NCBI GenBank assembly: GCA_039707465.1
Contig: CM077647.1
Coordinates: 172,234,663-172,298,662, forward strand
Length of the DNA stretch: 64,000 nt
From: Rhabdophis nuchalis
Lineage: Eukaryota; Chordata; Lepidosauria; Squamata; Natricidae
Direction: 5' to 3'
Part shown: positions 1 through 10,086 of the stretch, in pieces
How positions within the stretch are numbered: the first letter of the stretch is position 1
Layout of the letters: the number at the start of each line of letters is the position of its first letter
Translations under genes and position numbers: made by a program
Notes under the pieces: generated by a model
Seen by the model: the letters and a program-made list of their open reading frames with translations, nothing else
What the model was told of the DNA's origin: nothing
The model's database searches: none

Positions 1-279
1 ACAAGGTGGTTTCCCACTTCCCCTTTCTTTCAGGACCTACTTCGAAGAGAGTTCACTGAACACAGTTTGAGCCATAAATAAAGGGGAGGGACCTCAACTC
101 TTGGGCTATGCTTTGGTTAGGTCAGAAGGATGGAGAAATCGTGTTGGCCTGTAGTCCCTTCCCTTCAACAGAACTATTATGATATTAGCCGCAAAGTCCC
201 CTACCTGAATATAGGAGCAACAAGGTTCCCTCAAATTAAAGAACAACCTCTAGTCACTTCATGGATATATCATCTGTAG

Positions 280-455
280 CAGTGGTGGGTTTCAATTTTT
301 TTAGAACCTACTCTGTAGGTGTGGCCTATTTTGTGGGTGTGGCTTGGCAGTCACGTGACAGGGTGAGAGTGGCCAACTTGTAAAATGTGGTGAAACTCAT
401 TTAACAACGCTCTTGCTTAGCAACCAAAATTTTGGGCTCAATTGTGATGGTAAAT

Positions 456-531
<76 letters not shown>

Positions 532-698
532 TCCTTTCTTACTTCCTGCCTTCCTTTCCTTTCCTTCCCATTGGGTTACCGGCAGCGGCAGGCCAGACTT
601 ACCTCTGGGTCCGCCGGTGGAACCCCCTCTCACCGGCTCTCTAAATTTCACCATCCGGTTCTTGCGAGTAGGTGCGAGCCTGCAGAAACCCACCACTG
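280..698. mobile_element. hAT-type non-autonomous DNA transposon with 8-bp TSD
   Basis: The ends are inverted: CAGTGGTGGGTTTCA on the left and AACCCACCACTG on the right. Perfect 8-bp direct repeats ATCTGTAG flank it at 272-279 and 699-706, the target-site length of hAT elements. There is no transposase ORF; the interior holds a TTTC array. Related pieces with the same CAGTGGTGGG terminus occur near 7641-7724, 39250-39494 and 41880-42170, so this is a family. Confidence 0.8.
455..532. repeat. (TTTC)n microsatellite
   Basis: About 19 uninterrupted TTTC units lie inside the hAT element. The poly-FLSF and KKERKKE reading frames across it are repeat artefacts. Confidence 0.95.
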
Positions 699-706
699 AT
701 CTGTAG

Positions 707-1034
707 TAACAATGTGGAACTACTTCTTCTCCTTCTCCTCCTCCTTCTCCACTCCCTCTGCCCTCTCTGCTACTCTGCCCTCCCCCTACTCCTCATTCTT
801 CTCCCCCTCCTTCCTCCTTCCTTCCTACTCTCCATCCTCTCTTCCCCTACTCTTCTTTCTTCTCTCCCTCCTCCCCTCCTTCCTACTCTCCATCCCCTCT
901 TTCCCTAACACTCCTTCTTCTCCCTCCCATCCCTCCTTCCTCCCTCCTTCTTCCTTCCTACTCTCCATCCTCTCTTCCTGTTTTTCCCATCCTCTTTCTC
1001 CTCCCCTTCCTTCTTTCTCTTCTTCGTCGTTTTC
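707..1034. repeat. Pyrimidine-rich tract (CT-rich low complexity)
   Basis: The plus strand is almost entirely C and T for about 330 bp (CTCC, TTCC and CCTT mixtures) with no fixed period. Open frames across it are compositional. Confidence 0.9.
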
Positions 1035-1934
1035 AATTTGTGAATCAGGCAGTACATAAGCTGAAGTGATAAATGTGTTAACTGAATCACATGATTGTTA
1101 AGTGAATTTGGATTTCCTTGTTGACTTTGATTTCTGAAAGGCAGGTGGGAAAAAATCACAAATACTGATTCCATGACCTGAGATGCTGTGATCATCATAA
1201 ATACATTGTTTTTATACATAAATATGAATCCACTCATAAGACATGAATTCAAGGACTGGTCTTAAGCATGAAGATCAGATTCTTGTCCACACCATCCTAA
1301 CTTCACTAAACAGTCAGTCACTTGCACATCAATGACAACTTGTATTTTATTTTTTTATTTTTTTAAAGCTTTCATTTAGTTCACATATATCTACATATAA
1401 ATATAAAATTATTATTATCATTTTATTTTCATTCATAAACATTTGGAATACAGTGTATTCTCAGGGCATATAATTTACAAAAAAGCAAAGAAAGAACAAA
1501 AAGAAATATTAACACATATACTAATAATAAGAATAATAATAGTGTCAACAGAATAATTTTAACTAGATTTCTCTCTATATTGTCTTATTTGTAATTCTGT
1601 TAATTAATTTAGCATATTTATAATTATAAACCACCTTTATTTTTTTTAATTCATACCTATCCATAATCTGTCTTCATCTAATTTCTACCTCTTCTCTCTA
1701 ACCCTTCATAAAGTCTATTCCATGTTAAGTAATATTCTGTATCTTCTTTGTCTATTTTTAATGTCAATCTGTCCATCTCTGCAGTCTAATATTTTCCAAA
1801 TTACAGTACATCCTCATCTAATGGAGTGTTCTCATTTTTCCAATATTGTGCAAATACAATCCTTCCTGCTATCAATACATACATGCAGAACTCAATATAA
1901 ATAGTCCCTTTATTCCTAGTGCCATGTAACGAAG
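1035..1934. other. AT-rich stretch, no gene seen
   Basis: I see no conserved coding sequence here. The stretch 1340-1700 is very AT-rich and could be an old LINE 3' region, but I cannot assign it. Confidence 0.5.
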
Positions 1935-2192
1935 TGAGTGCCCGTTACTTGTCCCAGCTTCTGCCAACCTAGCATTTCGAAAGCATGTAAAAATGCAAGT
2001 AAAAAAATAGAAACCACTATTGGTGGGACGGTAACAGTGTTCCGTACACCTTTGGCATTTAGTCATGCCGGCCACATGACCACAGAGACATCTTCAGATA
2101 GTGCTGGCTCTTCGGCTTTGAAATGGAGATGAGCACCGCCCCCTAGAGTCAGGTAGGACTAGCACATATATGCGAAGGGAATTTTTACCTTT
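1935..2192 (+). mobile_element. Sauria-type SINE (tRNA-derived, BovB-like tail)
   Basis: It contains the features I associate with squamate Sauria SINEs: a box-B-like motif around TTCGAAAGC, a conserved GCCGGCCACATGACCAC core, GAGCACCGCCCCCTAGAGTC, then ACTAGCACATATATGCGA and a tail ending in ACCTTT. The 5' tRNA portion looks incomplete. The family name is from memory of the consensus. Confidence 0.6.
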
Positions 2193-2395
2193 ATCATAGC
2201 CCTGTTGGCATTATACCCCACAACACTATTTCTGGTTTCAGATCTATATGTTGCTTGATCATCTTTTCCAACCAAGTACATATTTGTGTCCAATATTTTC
2301 CACCACATATTATAATAAGTACCTGGAGTCTGAATACACTGCCTACATTTGGCAGACATATTCCTGAACATTTCTGTCAATCTTGCTGATAGCAA
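2193..2395 (-). mobile_element. L1 ORF2 C-terminal remnant
   Basis: The minus-strand frame keeps a degenerate zinc-knuckle block (CRQCIQTPGTYYNMWW) matching the CWKC...WW motif at the C-terminus of L1 ORF2 proteins seen more intact at 5173-5800 and 25922-27409. The rest is scrambled. Confidence 0.6.
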
Positions 2396-2569
2396 ATGCC
2401 AATAAATATTAAATTAGAAGGCCGGACCAGATGAGAACTGGGGACAGGGGGAGCATGGAATATAATAAGTAATAGAAGAAAATTATAGCCAACAATTAAC
2501 ATCATGAAGTTCTTGTTTCTGCACTAATATGAGAAAAAAGTGCCATATAAGTAGAGAGACAGATATAAA

Positions 2570-2635
2570 ATGCAAATGAGAAGAGCAAGAACATTTCTGA
2601 AATGCAAATGAATTTGCATGTCATGGATTATATAC
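2570..2635 (+). promoter_or_regulatory. Ig-type octamer promoter of the V segment
   Basis: Two ATGCAAAT octamers (2570-2577 and 2602-2609) and one inverted ATTTGCAT (2612-2619) sit 100-150 bp upstream of the leader ATG at 2717. A TATA-like TTATATA follows at about 2628. Octamer plus TATA at this distance is the known architecture of Ig V promoters bound by Oct factors. Three copies in 50 bp are unlikely by chance, although the region is AT-rich. Confidence 0.75.
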
Positions 2636-2716
2636 GAATTAGCTGTCAAAACTTTCCAATTGTTCAACTAGATGACCTGAAGTCCCTAAATTCGAAGGAA
2701 AGATCCACCTGACATT

Positions 2717-4244
2717 ATGAAATACTTCAATTATATTAGCCTTACCATTTTGCTCTTCTTGACTGGTGAGTAAACATGTTTCACTTCATCAGATTAATAT
2801 ACTGGGTTTTCCCCAAAATAAGACAGGGTCTTCTTTTCTTTTGAACCCCCCTCCCCAAAAAAAGAATTGCTTGGCCTTATTTTTGGGGAGGTCTTATTAT
2901 TTTTGAGGTGCAGGAAGCCTTTTAACCTTGACCGACGTCCTGTAGATCAGCTGATCCAGAGAAGGCTGGAAGTTCTGTCTCTGTTTCTGGCACTCTCTTG
3001 CCATCCCTATCATAACTGGGCCTGCTGCTCTTTTTGCGGCCGTCACTAAGAGAAGGGGCCCGATAACTAGGGTTTGTGGGGGTGGCCTCCACAAGGACAT
3101 TTTGCGTGGATTGCAGGAGCATGTGGGGAGCGTGGAACATGCCCACCCCAGGAAATGGCGAAGACCAGCTGCACACACATTTAAATATTTAAGGGGAAGG
3201 CTTATTTTGGGTGGAGGGCTTATTTTAGCCCATGTGCTCAAAAGCCCGATTGGGCTTATTATACGGGGAGGTCTTATTTTAAGGAAAACAGGGTATTTCC
3301 CAATAAATGTTATGATTTCCTTGTAATGAAATGAAAACTGGAACTAACACTGAAAATACGGCAAGGGTCTTGTCCTGTCCCCAGTGTGAGTGCTTCAAAT
3401 CGTCCCAAATCTAAGGCTTCCTATTACTATGAGAAGGGCTTTTTTCTTTTACATGACTTAGACATTTTCCCCCATGTGGATCTAATGCTATGTAAATTTA
3501 ACGCAGAAAATTATTAATAGTAATGTTATCCAACCTTGCCAACTCCTACTAGCATAGGCTTCAACTCCCAGAATTCTCAGCAAAAGCCATACTCACTGGT
3601 GACTTGAAATCCCCACATCTGGAAGATACTAAGGTTTGGAAATAGTTGTCATTGTTAGTTGCAAAGACATGTCTGACCCATCATGACCTCATGGACAACG
3701 TTCCTCCAGGCCTTCCTGTCTTCTATCATCCTCCGGAGTCCATTTAAATGCATGCCTACTGCTTCGGTGACTTCATCCAGCCACATCATGGGAAATAGTA
3801 GTCCATGATATTTTTTCATGTTGCATTAAATCTTAGAGTGAGATGAAATGCATGGAAAGAATATGAATTCAGGGAAAAAAGGAACAGGGTGTTATCCTTC
3901 TGCATTTGTAATCTTTTAATGTCCTTATGCTGTTCTTTTTTAACAGGTGTTTCTGCCACTATTACTATGACCCAGCCTCCTGAAGCATTGGTACTTCCAG
4001 GAAGATCCATTACTCTGACTTGTACAGTGTCAGGATACAATATCAATGACCACCATCTCAGCTGGATTCGTCAGTATAGTGGCAAAGAGCTTGTCTTTAT
4101 GACAGCCTTCAGGACTGGATATACCACGTACATTGCCAATGAATTTAAGGGCCGTGTTACCCCTTCCACCAGCGGTTCGACAGCACAGCTAAGGATAGAT
4201 GCACTAAGAGTAGAAGATACTGCCAGCTACTACTGCACAAGTAA
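2717..4244 (+). CDS. VH-like immunoglobulin/T-cell-receptor variable segment
   Basis: It encodes an antigen-receptor variable domain to be joined to D/J by V(D)J recombination. Exon 1 (2717-2765) encodes a hydrophobic leader starting MKYFNYISLTILLFLT and ends at a GTGAGT donor. The intron is 2766-3946 with a TTTTTTAACAG acceptor. Exon 2 (3947-4244) is open and phase-compatible (split Gly). The V domain shows FR1 Cys in LTC, FR2 Trp in SWIRQ, and the FR3 end VEDTASYYC with Cys at 4234-4236, followed by Thr-Ser. WIRQ, EFKGRV and LRVEDTA look like heavy-chain V sequence rather than V-kappa or V-lambda. An RSS follows directly and octamers precede. The intron is about ten times the usual V leader intron because a transposon sits in it. 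It could be IGHV or a VH-type TRDV; both use a 23-bp spacer. No D, J or C segment is in the window. Confidence 0.85.
2801..3294. mobile_element. Mariner-like MITE in the V leader intron
   Basis: The left end ACTGGGTTTTCCCCAAAATA and the reverse complement of the right end (ACCCTGTTTTCCTTAAAATA) match, giving terminal inverted repeats of about 25 bp next to TA. Interior blocks such as AAATAAGAC and GGTCTTATTTT recur. No transposase frame is seen. This insertion accounts for most of the long leader intron. Confidence 0.65.
3295..3946. repeat. Second part of the V leader intron, with degenerate repeats
   Basis: It holds a hAT-hairpin-like block at about 3530-3630 (AACTCCCAGAATTCT, also the core of the MITEs at 39.6, 42.2 and 44.0 kb). 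A further interspersed repeat spans 3650-3800 and contains GACCTCATGGACAA and CCTCCAGGCCTTCCTGTC. Neither codes. The branch and polypyrimidine region is just before 3946. Confidence 0.45.
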
Positions 4245-4283
4245 CACAATGGCTCAATGTGGAAGTGTCGCTGCCCAAAATCT
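4245..4283 (+). other. Recombination signal sequence, 23-bp spacer
   Basis: Heptamer CACAATG (4245-4251), spacer of exactly 23 bp (4252-4274), nonamer CCAAAATCT (4275-4283). The heptamer differs from CACAGTG at one position and the nonamer keeps six of nine consensus bases including the AAAA core. It lies eight bases after the V-region Cys codon, the place expected for RAG-mediated joining. A 23-bp spacer fits IGHV, TRDV or TRAV. Confidence 0.85.
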
Positions 4284-4506
4284 TGTACGAGAGCCCAACG
4301 CATCTTCTTGATGGGTTTTTCTCCCTTCTCCCCTTTCCATGGTTACTTTCACTTCCTCATTTGAAGGCAATTAGAGTTAGCCAAATGCTTTCTAGATTTC
4401 CTTCTTTTCATATCTGGGTACGAACAGAAGCTCATGTTTTTGTCATACTTCATCAGCCATGCTGAGCTGGAAACCCAATGGTTGATTTCCTTGTATCCTA
4501 CCAGGT

Positions 4507-4626
4507 CAAAAATTATTTTGGAGCTTTCCCAATATAGATAACAGATTAACCAAGTTGGAAGGGACCTTGCAGGTCATCGAGTCCAACCTCCTGCCCAACA
4601 AGGAGACCCTACATCTGCCTGTGCAT
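4507..4626 (-). mobile_element. CR1-type 3' tail / SINE fragment interrupting an OR
   Basis: The plus strand reads AAGTTGGAAGGGACCTTGCA and then GGTCATCGAGTCCAACCTCC, the reverse complement of the 3' end shared by CR1 copies and CR1-tailed SINEs here. It abuts the point where OR homology stops at about 4627, so it marks the break of that pseudogene. Confidence 0.65.
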
Positions 4627-5130
4627 ATGACATTGCACCCACAATATGGGTATGTCCACACCACAGCCGACTGAGGAAATTTGAGTTCAAACCCACCAAC
4701 CCACACCAGCAAAGAGAGTTTGAGACAGAGTCCATTAATTATAATGGTTTGATAATGCAAAGGTTTGCAGATGGCCACGTAGCGGTCAAAAGACATGATT
4801 GTGAGGGTGATGAACTCGACAGCTCCCAATGTGAAGATCCTGAAAACTTGGAACATGCAACACGCAAAGCAGATGGTCTTTTTGCCAGAGAAGCTATTGA
4901 CCAACATCTTTGGTATCGCGGTTGATGTGGAAGAAATTTCAGCTATGCAGAAGTTGAGGAGGAAGATATACATGGGAGTATGGAGCTTAGGTTCCATGGA
5001 AACCACAATGATGATTAGGGAATGTCCTACAAGTGACAGAAGGTACATCAGTATTAAACCCCAGCTCCACTTCATGTAATTCAGAAATTCCGAGAAGAAC
5101 AAATTCAGTAATAAATGTAGCATTTGACAT
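4627..5130 (-). pseudogene. Olfactory receptor pseudogene, 3' half missing
   Basis: Class II OR closely related to the intact gene at 22676-23617. The original start MSNATF is at 5130. About 60 bp in, a small deletion in TM1 shifts the frame, and the downstream frame then carries YLLSLVGHS, MEPKLHTPMY, PKMLVNS and SFDRYVAICKPLHY up to WTYPYCGCNVI. There homology ends at a CR1-type tail, removing TM5-TM7. Like its intact relative it has GH where ORs normally have GN in TM1. The 5' flank stays similar to the intact gene until about 5172, where an L1 fragment begins. It cannot encode a receptor. Confidence 0.9.
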
Positions 5131-5172
5131 CTTGTTCTTCCCTAAAACAATGAGAGTAATTTATAGAAACAT

Positions 5173-5800
5173 GATTCCTTCCAATTTTGGGCAAATACAA
5201 TTCTTGCTGCTGTAGTTACATGCATAATCAAATAAGTATCCTCTTTCTTGAATTTCTCTGGGTTAATACCTAGTAGAAATATATCTGGTCTAAATTCTAT
5301 TTCTTGTTGTAACATTTTCTTTAACCATGCTCTTATTTTAGTCCAATATTTCCTTGCTTCTGCACATATCCACCACATACGATAGTATGGACCTATTGCT
5401 TGTTGACATTTCCAACATTTCACTGACTTGTCTTTAAACATCTTTGCTAGTTTTCCTGGTGACATGTGCCATCTGTAAAACATTCTATATAAATTTTCTC
5501 TGTAATCTGTTGACGTGGTTAATTTATAATTCCTTCCCCATAGTTGTTGCCACATTTTTAGTTCAATCGTGTGGCCAAAATTCTTTGCCCAAGTTAACAT
5601 TGTATTTTTAACCACTTCTTCTTCTAACATAGTTCTTAATAGGTAGCTATATAGTTCCTTGATTATTTTTTCTTCCATTCCCATAAGTATCTTATCCAAC
5701 TCTGAACTTCCTTCATTAAAAACACACTCCCTTTTATCTTTTTCATATCTTGATTTTATTTGCAATTGTGAAAAACATCCTCTATTGATTTTCTAATTCT
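5173..5800 (-). mobile_element. L1 ORF2 C-terminal fragment
   Basis: A minus-strand frame (5142-5765) encodes the C-terminal part of an L1-clade ORF2 protein, including ENLYRMFYRWHMSP, the zinc knuckle CWKCQQAIGPYYRMWW.C and LIMHVTTAARIV. No endonuclease or reverse transcriptase domain remains. It lies just upstream of the broken OR. Confidence 0.8.
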
Positions 5801-5855
5801 TGTTTTTGTTTTAGTCCTCCCCCCCCCCTTTTGTGTTAAGATATATTTAACAAAT

Positions 5856-6003
5856 CTTTAACGAAGTTGGAAGAGACCTTGCAGGTCATCTAGTCCAATC
5901 CCCTGCCCAAGCAGGAGACCCTATATGTGCCTCTACCTAGGATCAAACTCACAACCTCCTACTTGTGAGGCAAGAGCTCCACCTCTAGGGCACAGCAGCT
6001 TCC
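5856..6003 (-). mobile_element. tRNA-derived SINE with CR1-like 3' tail
   Basis: Read on the minus strand, it begins with a tRNA-like head (box A around TGGAGCTCTTGCC, box B around GTGAGTTTGATCC) and ends in a CR1-like tail (GGATTGGACTAGATGACCTG). This is the usual SINE/LINE partnership, with the SINE borrowing the CR1 3' end for retrotransposition. Confidence 0.65.
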
Positions 6004-6130
6004 TTAATCTTTGCATCTAATAATATTTTTTAGATCTTTGTATCTAATTAGATTAGATTTGCATCTAATTAGACTGTATCTAATTAGATTAGATCTAAAG
6101 ATTAGATCTTTGTATCTAATAATATTTTTC
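6004..6130. repeat. Degenerate TTAGATC/TATCTAAT tandem repeat
   Basis: Short blocks such as GATCTTTGTATCTAAT and AATTAGATTAGAT repeat with variable spacing over about 125 bp, between the SINE and an L1 fragment. Confidence 0.7.
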
Positions 6131-6286
6131 ATACTAATATTTGGATGTGCCAATGCTTCCACTGTTGAAAGCCACTTTGGTATTTCTAAATAATGTTTCC
6201 CTTTCACTCTTTCCCATATTGTTAATGATCCATTCCTTACATAATGTCTTTGAAAATTGCCATGTGCCCTACTTTTATCATACCAC
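6131..6286 (-). mobile_element. L1 ORF2 fragment
   Basis: The minus-strand frame contains GSLTIWERVKGKHYLEIPKW and VEALAHPN, corresponding to the L1 ORF2 segment between the RT and the zinc knuckle (compare IPRWLAPIEAVTYP in the longer copy at 25922-27409). Confidence 0.6.
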
Positions 6287-7090
6287 AAAAAGGGCATTGA
6301 CACTTACTTGATACGCCTCTTCTAATAAGGTGGGGATAGCATCCATGTGTGGGTTGACATCGTCCTGTCTCTGATTGGACTGGGTCTGATTAATAATTAA
6401 TTAATGTGCCTTTAAAACCCCGCCATTGTGAGTGACTTACCCAGCTTTCCGGCGAAGGAAAAATACAACAGACTCCACGTGTTATCCCAAATTCAAATTT
6501 TAGTAACCCAGAATGAAGAACAGAAAAAACGTTGCAGAAACTATATGACAAGACCAAGGTACATGACAAAGATATCCTTCACCAAAATATAACATGTAAA
6601 TATATAGTGAGCAAAAAGATAATGGTTGTGATGAAGTGGTGGGTCTGGATGCTATCCCCGCCTTATTAGAAGAGGTGTATCAGGTAAGTACCAATGCCCT
6701 TTCTCAATAAAGTGAGGATAGCATCCATGTGTGGGACATACCCAAGCAGGACTGTCCTCAAGGGGGGGAACCAGATTGTACCGAATGGTCTTTGTCAACA
6801 TGAACCTCCTGCAACACGCTGCGACCAAAGGCTGCATCTGCAGATGCAAACTTATCCAATTTATAGTTCCTAATGAAAGGCGTAGGAGAGGCCCAAGTAC
6901 CTGCCCTGCATATTTCCTCAAGAGAGGCTTGAGTAGCCCATGCCCTAGAAGTGGCCTCACTCCTAGTTGAATGGGCGGTGATGCCCCCCGGAACAGGCAG
7001 TTGTTGAGATTCATATGCCAATGTAATGCATCGCCTGACCCATCTCCCTACAGTGGGAGCCGATACTTTTCTGCCCAGGGAAGTGGTCTG
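6287..7090 (-). mobile_element. DIRS-like retroelement remnant with tyrosine recombinase
   Basis: On the minus strand, an open frame from about 7090 to 6758 encodes APTVGRWVRRCITLAYE, then TAHSTRSEATSRAWATQASL, EEICRAGTWASP and FIRNYKLD. The HSTR motif, a tryptophan a helix later and a final Tyr match the catalytic C-terminus (H..R...W...Y) of tyrosine recombinases of DIRS elements; this resembles them more than phage integrases. Next to it, 6294-6345 and 6648-6704 are inverted copies, and GGATAGCATCCATGTGTGGG recurs directly at 6332 and 6716. Inverted and internal complementary repeats are typical of DIRS ends. The 5' part (gag, RT) is missing; a microsatellite cuts the frame at 7090. Confidence 0.7.
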
Positions 7091-7092
7091 AA

Positions 7093-7164
<72 letters not shown>

Positions 7165-7260
7165 GATAATGATAATGATAATGATAATGATAATGATAAT
7201 GATAATGATAATGATAATGATAATGATAATGATAATGATAATGATAATGATAATGATAAT
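7091..7260. repeat. (AAT)n / (AATGAT)n microsatellite
   Basis: About 50 bp of AAT units are followed by about 120 bp of AATGAT units. The poly-I and poly-MI frames are artefacts. Confidence 0.95.
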
Positions 7261-7515
7261 TTTTATTTATTTTATTTTATTAAATTTATACCCCGCCCTT
7301 CTTCTTGTTAGGACCCAGGGCAGCGCACAGGCATTATTAAAAACCCCAAAATACAATAAATATCAGTTAAAATGAATTAAATTAATTAACCCGTGCTAAA
7401 ACCCATGTTAAAACCATTAGCAAATTATAATTTTTTTTATTTTTTTTTTTAAGTCAGAAACGGGGGCTATCCTAGGCCGGCTTGCTGAAATAAATACGTC
7501 TTAAGACGTTGGCGG
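7261..7515 (-). mobile_element. L2-like LINE 3' end
   Basis: Read on the minus strand: a short C-terminus (RQRLKTYLFQQAGLG) equivalent to CLKTHLFHQASLI in the L2-like copy at 53.9 kb, then an AT-rich 3' UTR and a terminal block around GCGCTGCCCTGGGTCCTAAC and GGGCGGGGTATAAAT. The same terminal block closes the copies at 50.9 and 54.6 kb. Confidence 0.7.
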
Positions 7516-7608
7516 ATGATAATGATAATGATAACGTTAATGATAACGATAACGATAACGATAACGATAACGATAACGATAACGATAACGATAATGATAA
7601 TGATAATG

Positions 7609-7640
<32 letters not shown>

Positions 7641-7726
7641 GGTAAGAAGTGAGGGCGGGCAGGTGGGCCCTCCGGAGCACCGCACCGAAACGGTATCCAG
7701 TGCGTACTGCCTGCAACCCACCACTG

Positions 7727-7782
<56 letters not shown>
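7516..7782. repeat. Compound microsatellites (ATAATG/ATAACG)n and (TAC)n around a hAT end
   Basis: About 120 bp of ATAATG and ATAACG units end at 7640. Next comes 80 bp ending in AACCCACCACTG (the hAT family terminus of 280-698), then about 19 TAC units at 7725-7782. Confidence 0.85.
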
Positions 7783-7783
<1 letters not shown>

Positions 7784-7789
7784 CTCTTC

Positions 7790-8202
7790 AACTGGATTGA
7801 ATTAGTCTGCAATACTGCACTCTAACCACTGTGCATAACCAAGGCATTGACTTTGCAAAAGATTGAACACACTGTAAGTAAAAAAACAAAGTCCAAGCAC
7901 TGGTGATTGACTTTTCCATGTGGAATAGAGAACTCTTGTTCTTAGGATCTAGGATCTACTTCAGGTAGCCTTACTGGGGGCGAGGTCTATTTTTCTTCAA
8001 GATTTATTTTGGATCCTTCCATAGACTTGGTGTCATTTTTGGAACCCTGATACTTGGCTCACCACCAACCAAGTTCCCCAGATCACCTCCAAAGTGTTCC
8101 CTAACCAATTGGTTGACTTCCATTCCCCTATGATAATCTTTGGCTCGGTTTGGGATCTTGTAATAATTAATTGTTGCCAGGATGATGATGATGATGATGA
8201 TA

Positions 8203-8234
<32 letters not shown>

Positions 8235-8460
8235 AACAAGTCATTATCACACAGATACATTAATGAACAACACTTTGAAAGGATGTTATAGTCCTTTGTT
8301 TTTTGAGTCAGATTAATCTTCCGTTCTCTGCTTGGTTTCTTCATCACCATCAGCAATTAATCAGTGTGGAGATTATTCCATAGATGATTTTTCGGGGTTT
8401 TGTAGGTATGTTATGGCCTTTTTTAATCTTTCAAAAAAATAAAAAAGGTTAATCATTTAA
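7790..8460 (+). repeat. Segment duplicated at 33.1-34.4 kb (first copy)
   Basis: Long matching blocks, such as the stretch around GGATCTAGGATCTACTTC and TGGCTCACCACCAACCAAG, recur in order at 33131-34440. This copy has a (GAT)n array after TTGTTGCC at about 8180; the other has a 660-bp L1 fragment inserted at exactly that point. No gene is seen in it. Confidence 0.8.
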
Positions 8461-9049
8461 CCCCTAACGATATTGGCAAATTTTATTATGCATAGATGTT
8501 ATGGATGTATAGGATATCTATATCTCATATTAAAGCTGTATAAGTCTAGAAGTCTTTGAGTGCCTCTTAACTAGATTCATCTACATCCAATGATCTTCAC
8601 ATTAATTTTACTTGTTTGTTTTATTTTCCACATTCTCCGGTAATATCTCTAGCTTCCAATTTCTGGAAAAAGAGAGCGCCCTAAAACTTACCATTAGATG
8701 AATGTTTATATACATGAAAAATATTTACGATTCTACCAACAAAGGAGAATATTTGTAGCTCAGGGTTGAAATGAGGGGTCCTTGGTGCTCTCTGAGCTTG
8801 CTTGTTTTTAACTCTCCTCCTTTTTTTTTTTGTAAAAGGAGGAGAAGAAAAGAGGAAGGAACTAGAAATCAAACCGTATATCAGGAAAATCAATCACAAC
8901 GCTCAGAAATGCATTAGGATGTAAGTCTACCCTTGTTCCCTGGTATCTTGTCCATCCTCTGAATTGATAAATCTGATTTGTGAAATATAAAACTCATGGT
9001 AATTCTGTGCAGTTGTAAGTACTCACATTACATTGATGTGTATATATAT
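8461..9049. other. Intergenic, no gene seen
   Basis: It contains an interspersed block at about 8735-8815 (GAATATTTGTAGCTCAGGG) that recurs near 22440-22500. No coding similarity. Confidence 0.5.
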
Positions 9050-9088
9050 CTATATATATTCTCTCATCTATATATATCTACATATCTA

Positions 9089-9142
<54 letters not shown>

Positions 9143-9202
9143 CAGTATATCTATCTACCTACCTACCTACCTACCTACCTACCTACCTACCTACCTACCT
9201 AC

Positions 9203-9258
<56 letters not shown>

Positions 9259-9259
9259 A
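9050..9259. repeat. (TATC)n-(TACC)n-(TATC)n compound microsatellite
   Basis: TATC runs flank a central TACC run of about 13 units. It sits immediately before the 5'-truncated end of a CR1 fragment. Confidence 0.95.
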
Positions 9260-9261
9260 GA

Positions 9262-9722
9262 GAGAGAGACCCTAGAAAGAGTACAGAGAAGATGAACAAA
9301 GATGATTAGGGGACTGGAGGCTAAAACATGAAGAACAGTTGCTGGAATTGGGTATAGTTTAATGAAACGATGGATATGAGGTGAGGTGATAATAGTATTG
9401 TAATATCTAAGTGGTTTCCACAAAGAAGAGGGAGTCAACCTATTCTCCAAAGTACCTGAAGGCAAAAGAAGAAGCGTTGGATGGAAACAAGGTGAGAAGC
9501 AAACTCGAAATAAGGAGACATTTCCTGACAGAACAATTAATCAGTGGAACGCCTTGCCTCCAGAAGTTGTGAATGCTCCAATATTGGAGGATTTTAAGAA
9601 GAGACTGGACAATCATTTGACTGACATGATATAAGATTTCCTGCCTGAGCATGGGGTTGGATTAGAAGATCTACAAGGTCCCTTCTGGCTCTATTCTGAT
9701 TAATTGATTGATTGATTGATTG
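9262..9722 (+). mobile_element. CR1 3' fragment, 5'-truncated
   Basis: It starts in the RT C-terminal region (ETLERVQRR), with several frameshifts relative to the intact copy at 15-18 kb. It ends with the CR1 3' block (GGTTGGATTAGAAGATCTAC) and a tail of four GATT units. Confidence 0.85.
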
Positions 9723-10086
9723 ACCTCGAAGGTCACACAACTCAGTTTTTCTGTTATTCTGCTATATATTGATTCCTGAAATTATTACAACGTGGGTATT
9801 CTTTTATTGAAAACATTGAATAATGCACACTTAGACTCAACACTAATATGAGCTCATCTGCTTGCCATTGTGCAGTATGTTTACTCAAATATATCATTGA
9901 ATGAGAAAATGTAATTTTTCAATGAAAACGGCTTAGAGAAGGCTGTTAGGCACTGTGAATCCAGGGGGAGACAAACTTCCTGATCTTAAAAATGATGACC
10001 TTGATGATGTTATTCTTGATTTTGAACAAATCAACACCCAATTAATTTAACTTTATTATTATTATTATTATTCCAGCAGACCACAA

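Noticed and set aside
4259..4465. J-like or constant-region exon downstream of the V segment
   Set aside because: No FGxG or WGxG J motif with an RSS and no Ig-fold constant sequence is visible between 4284 and the OR pseudogene.
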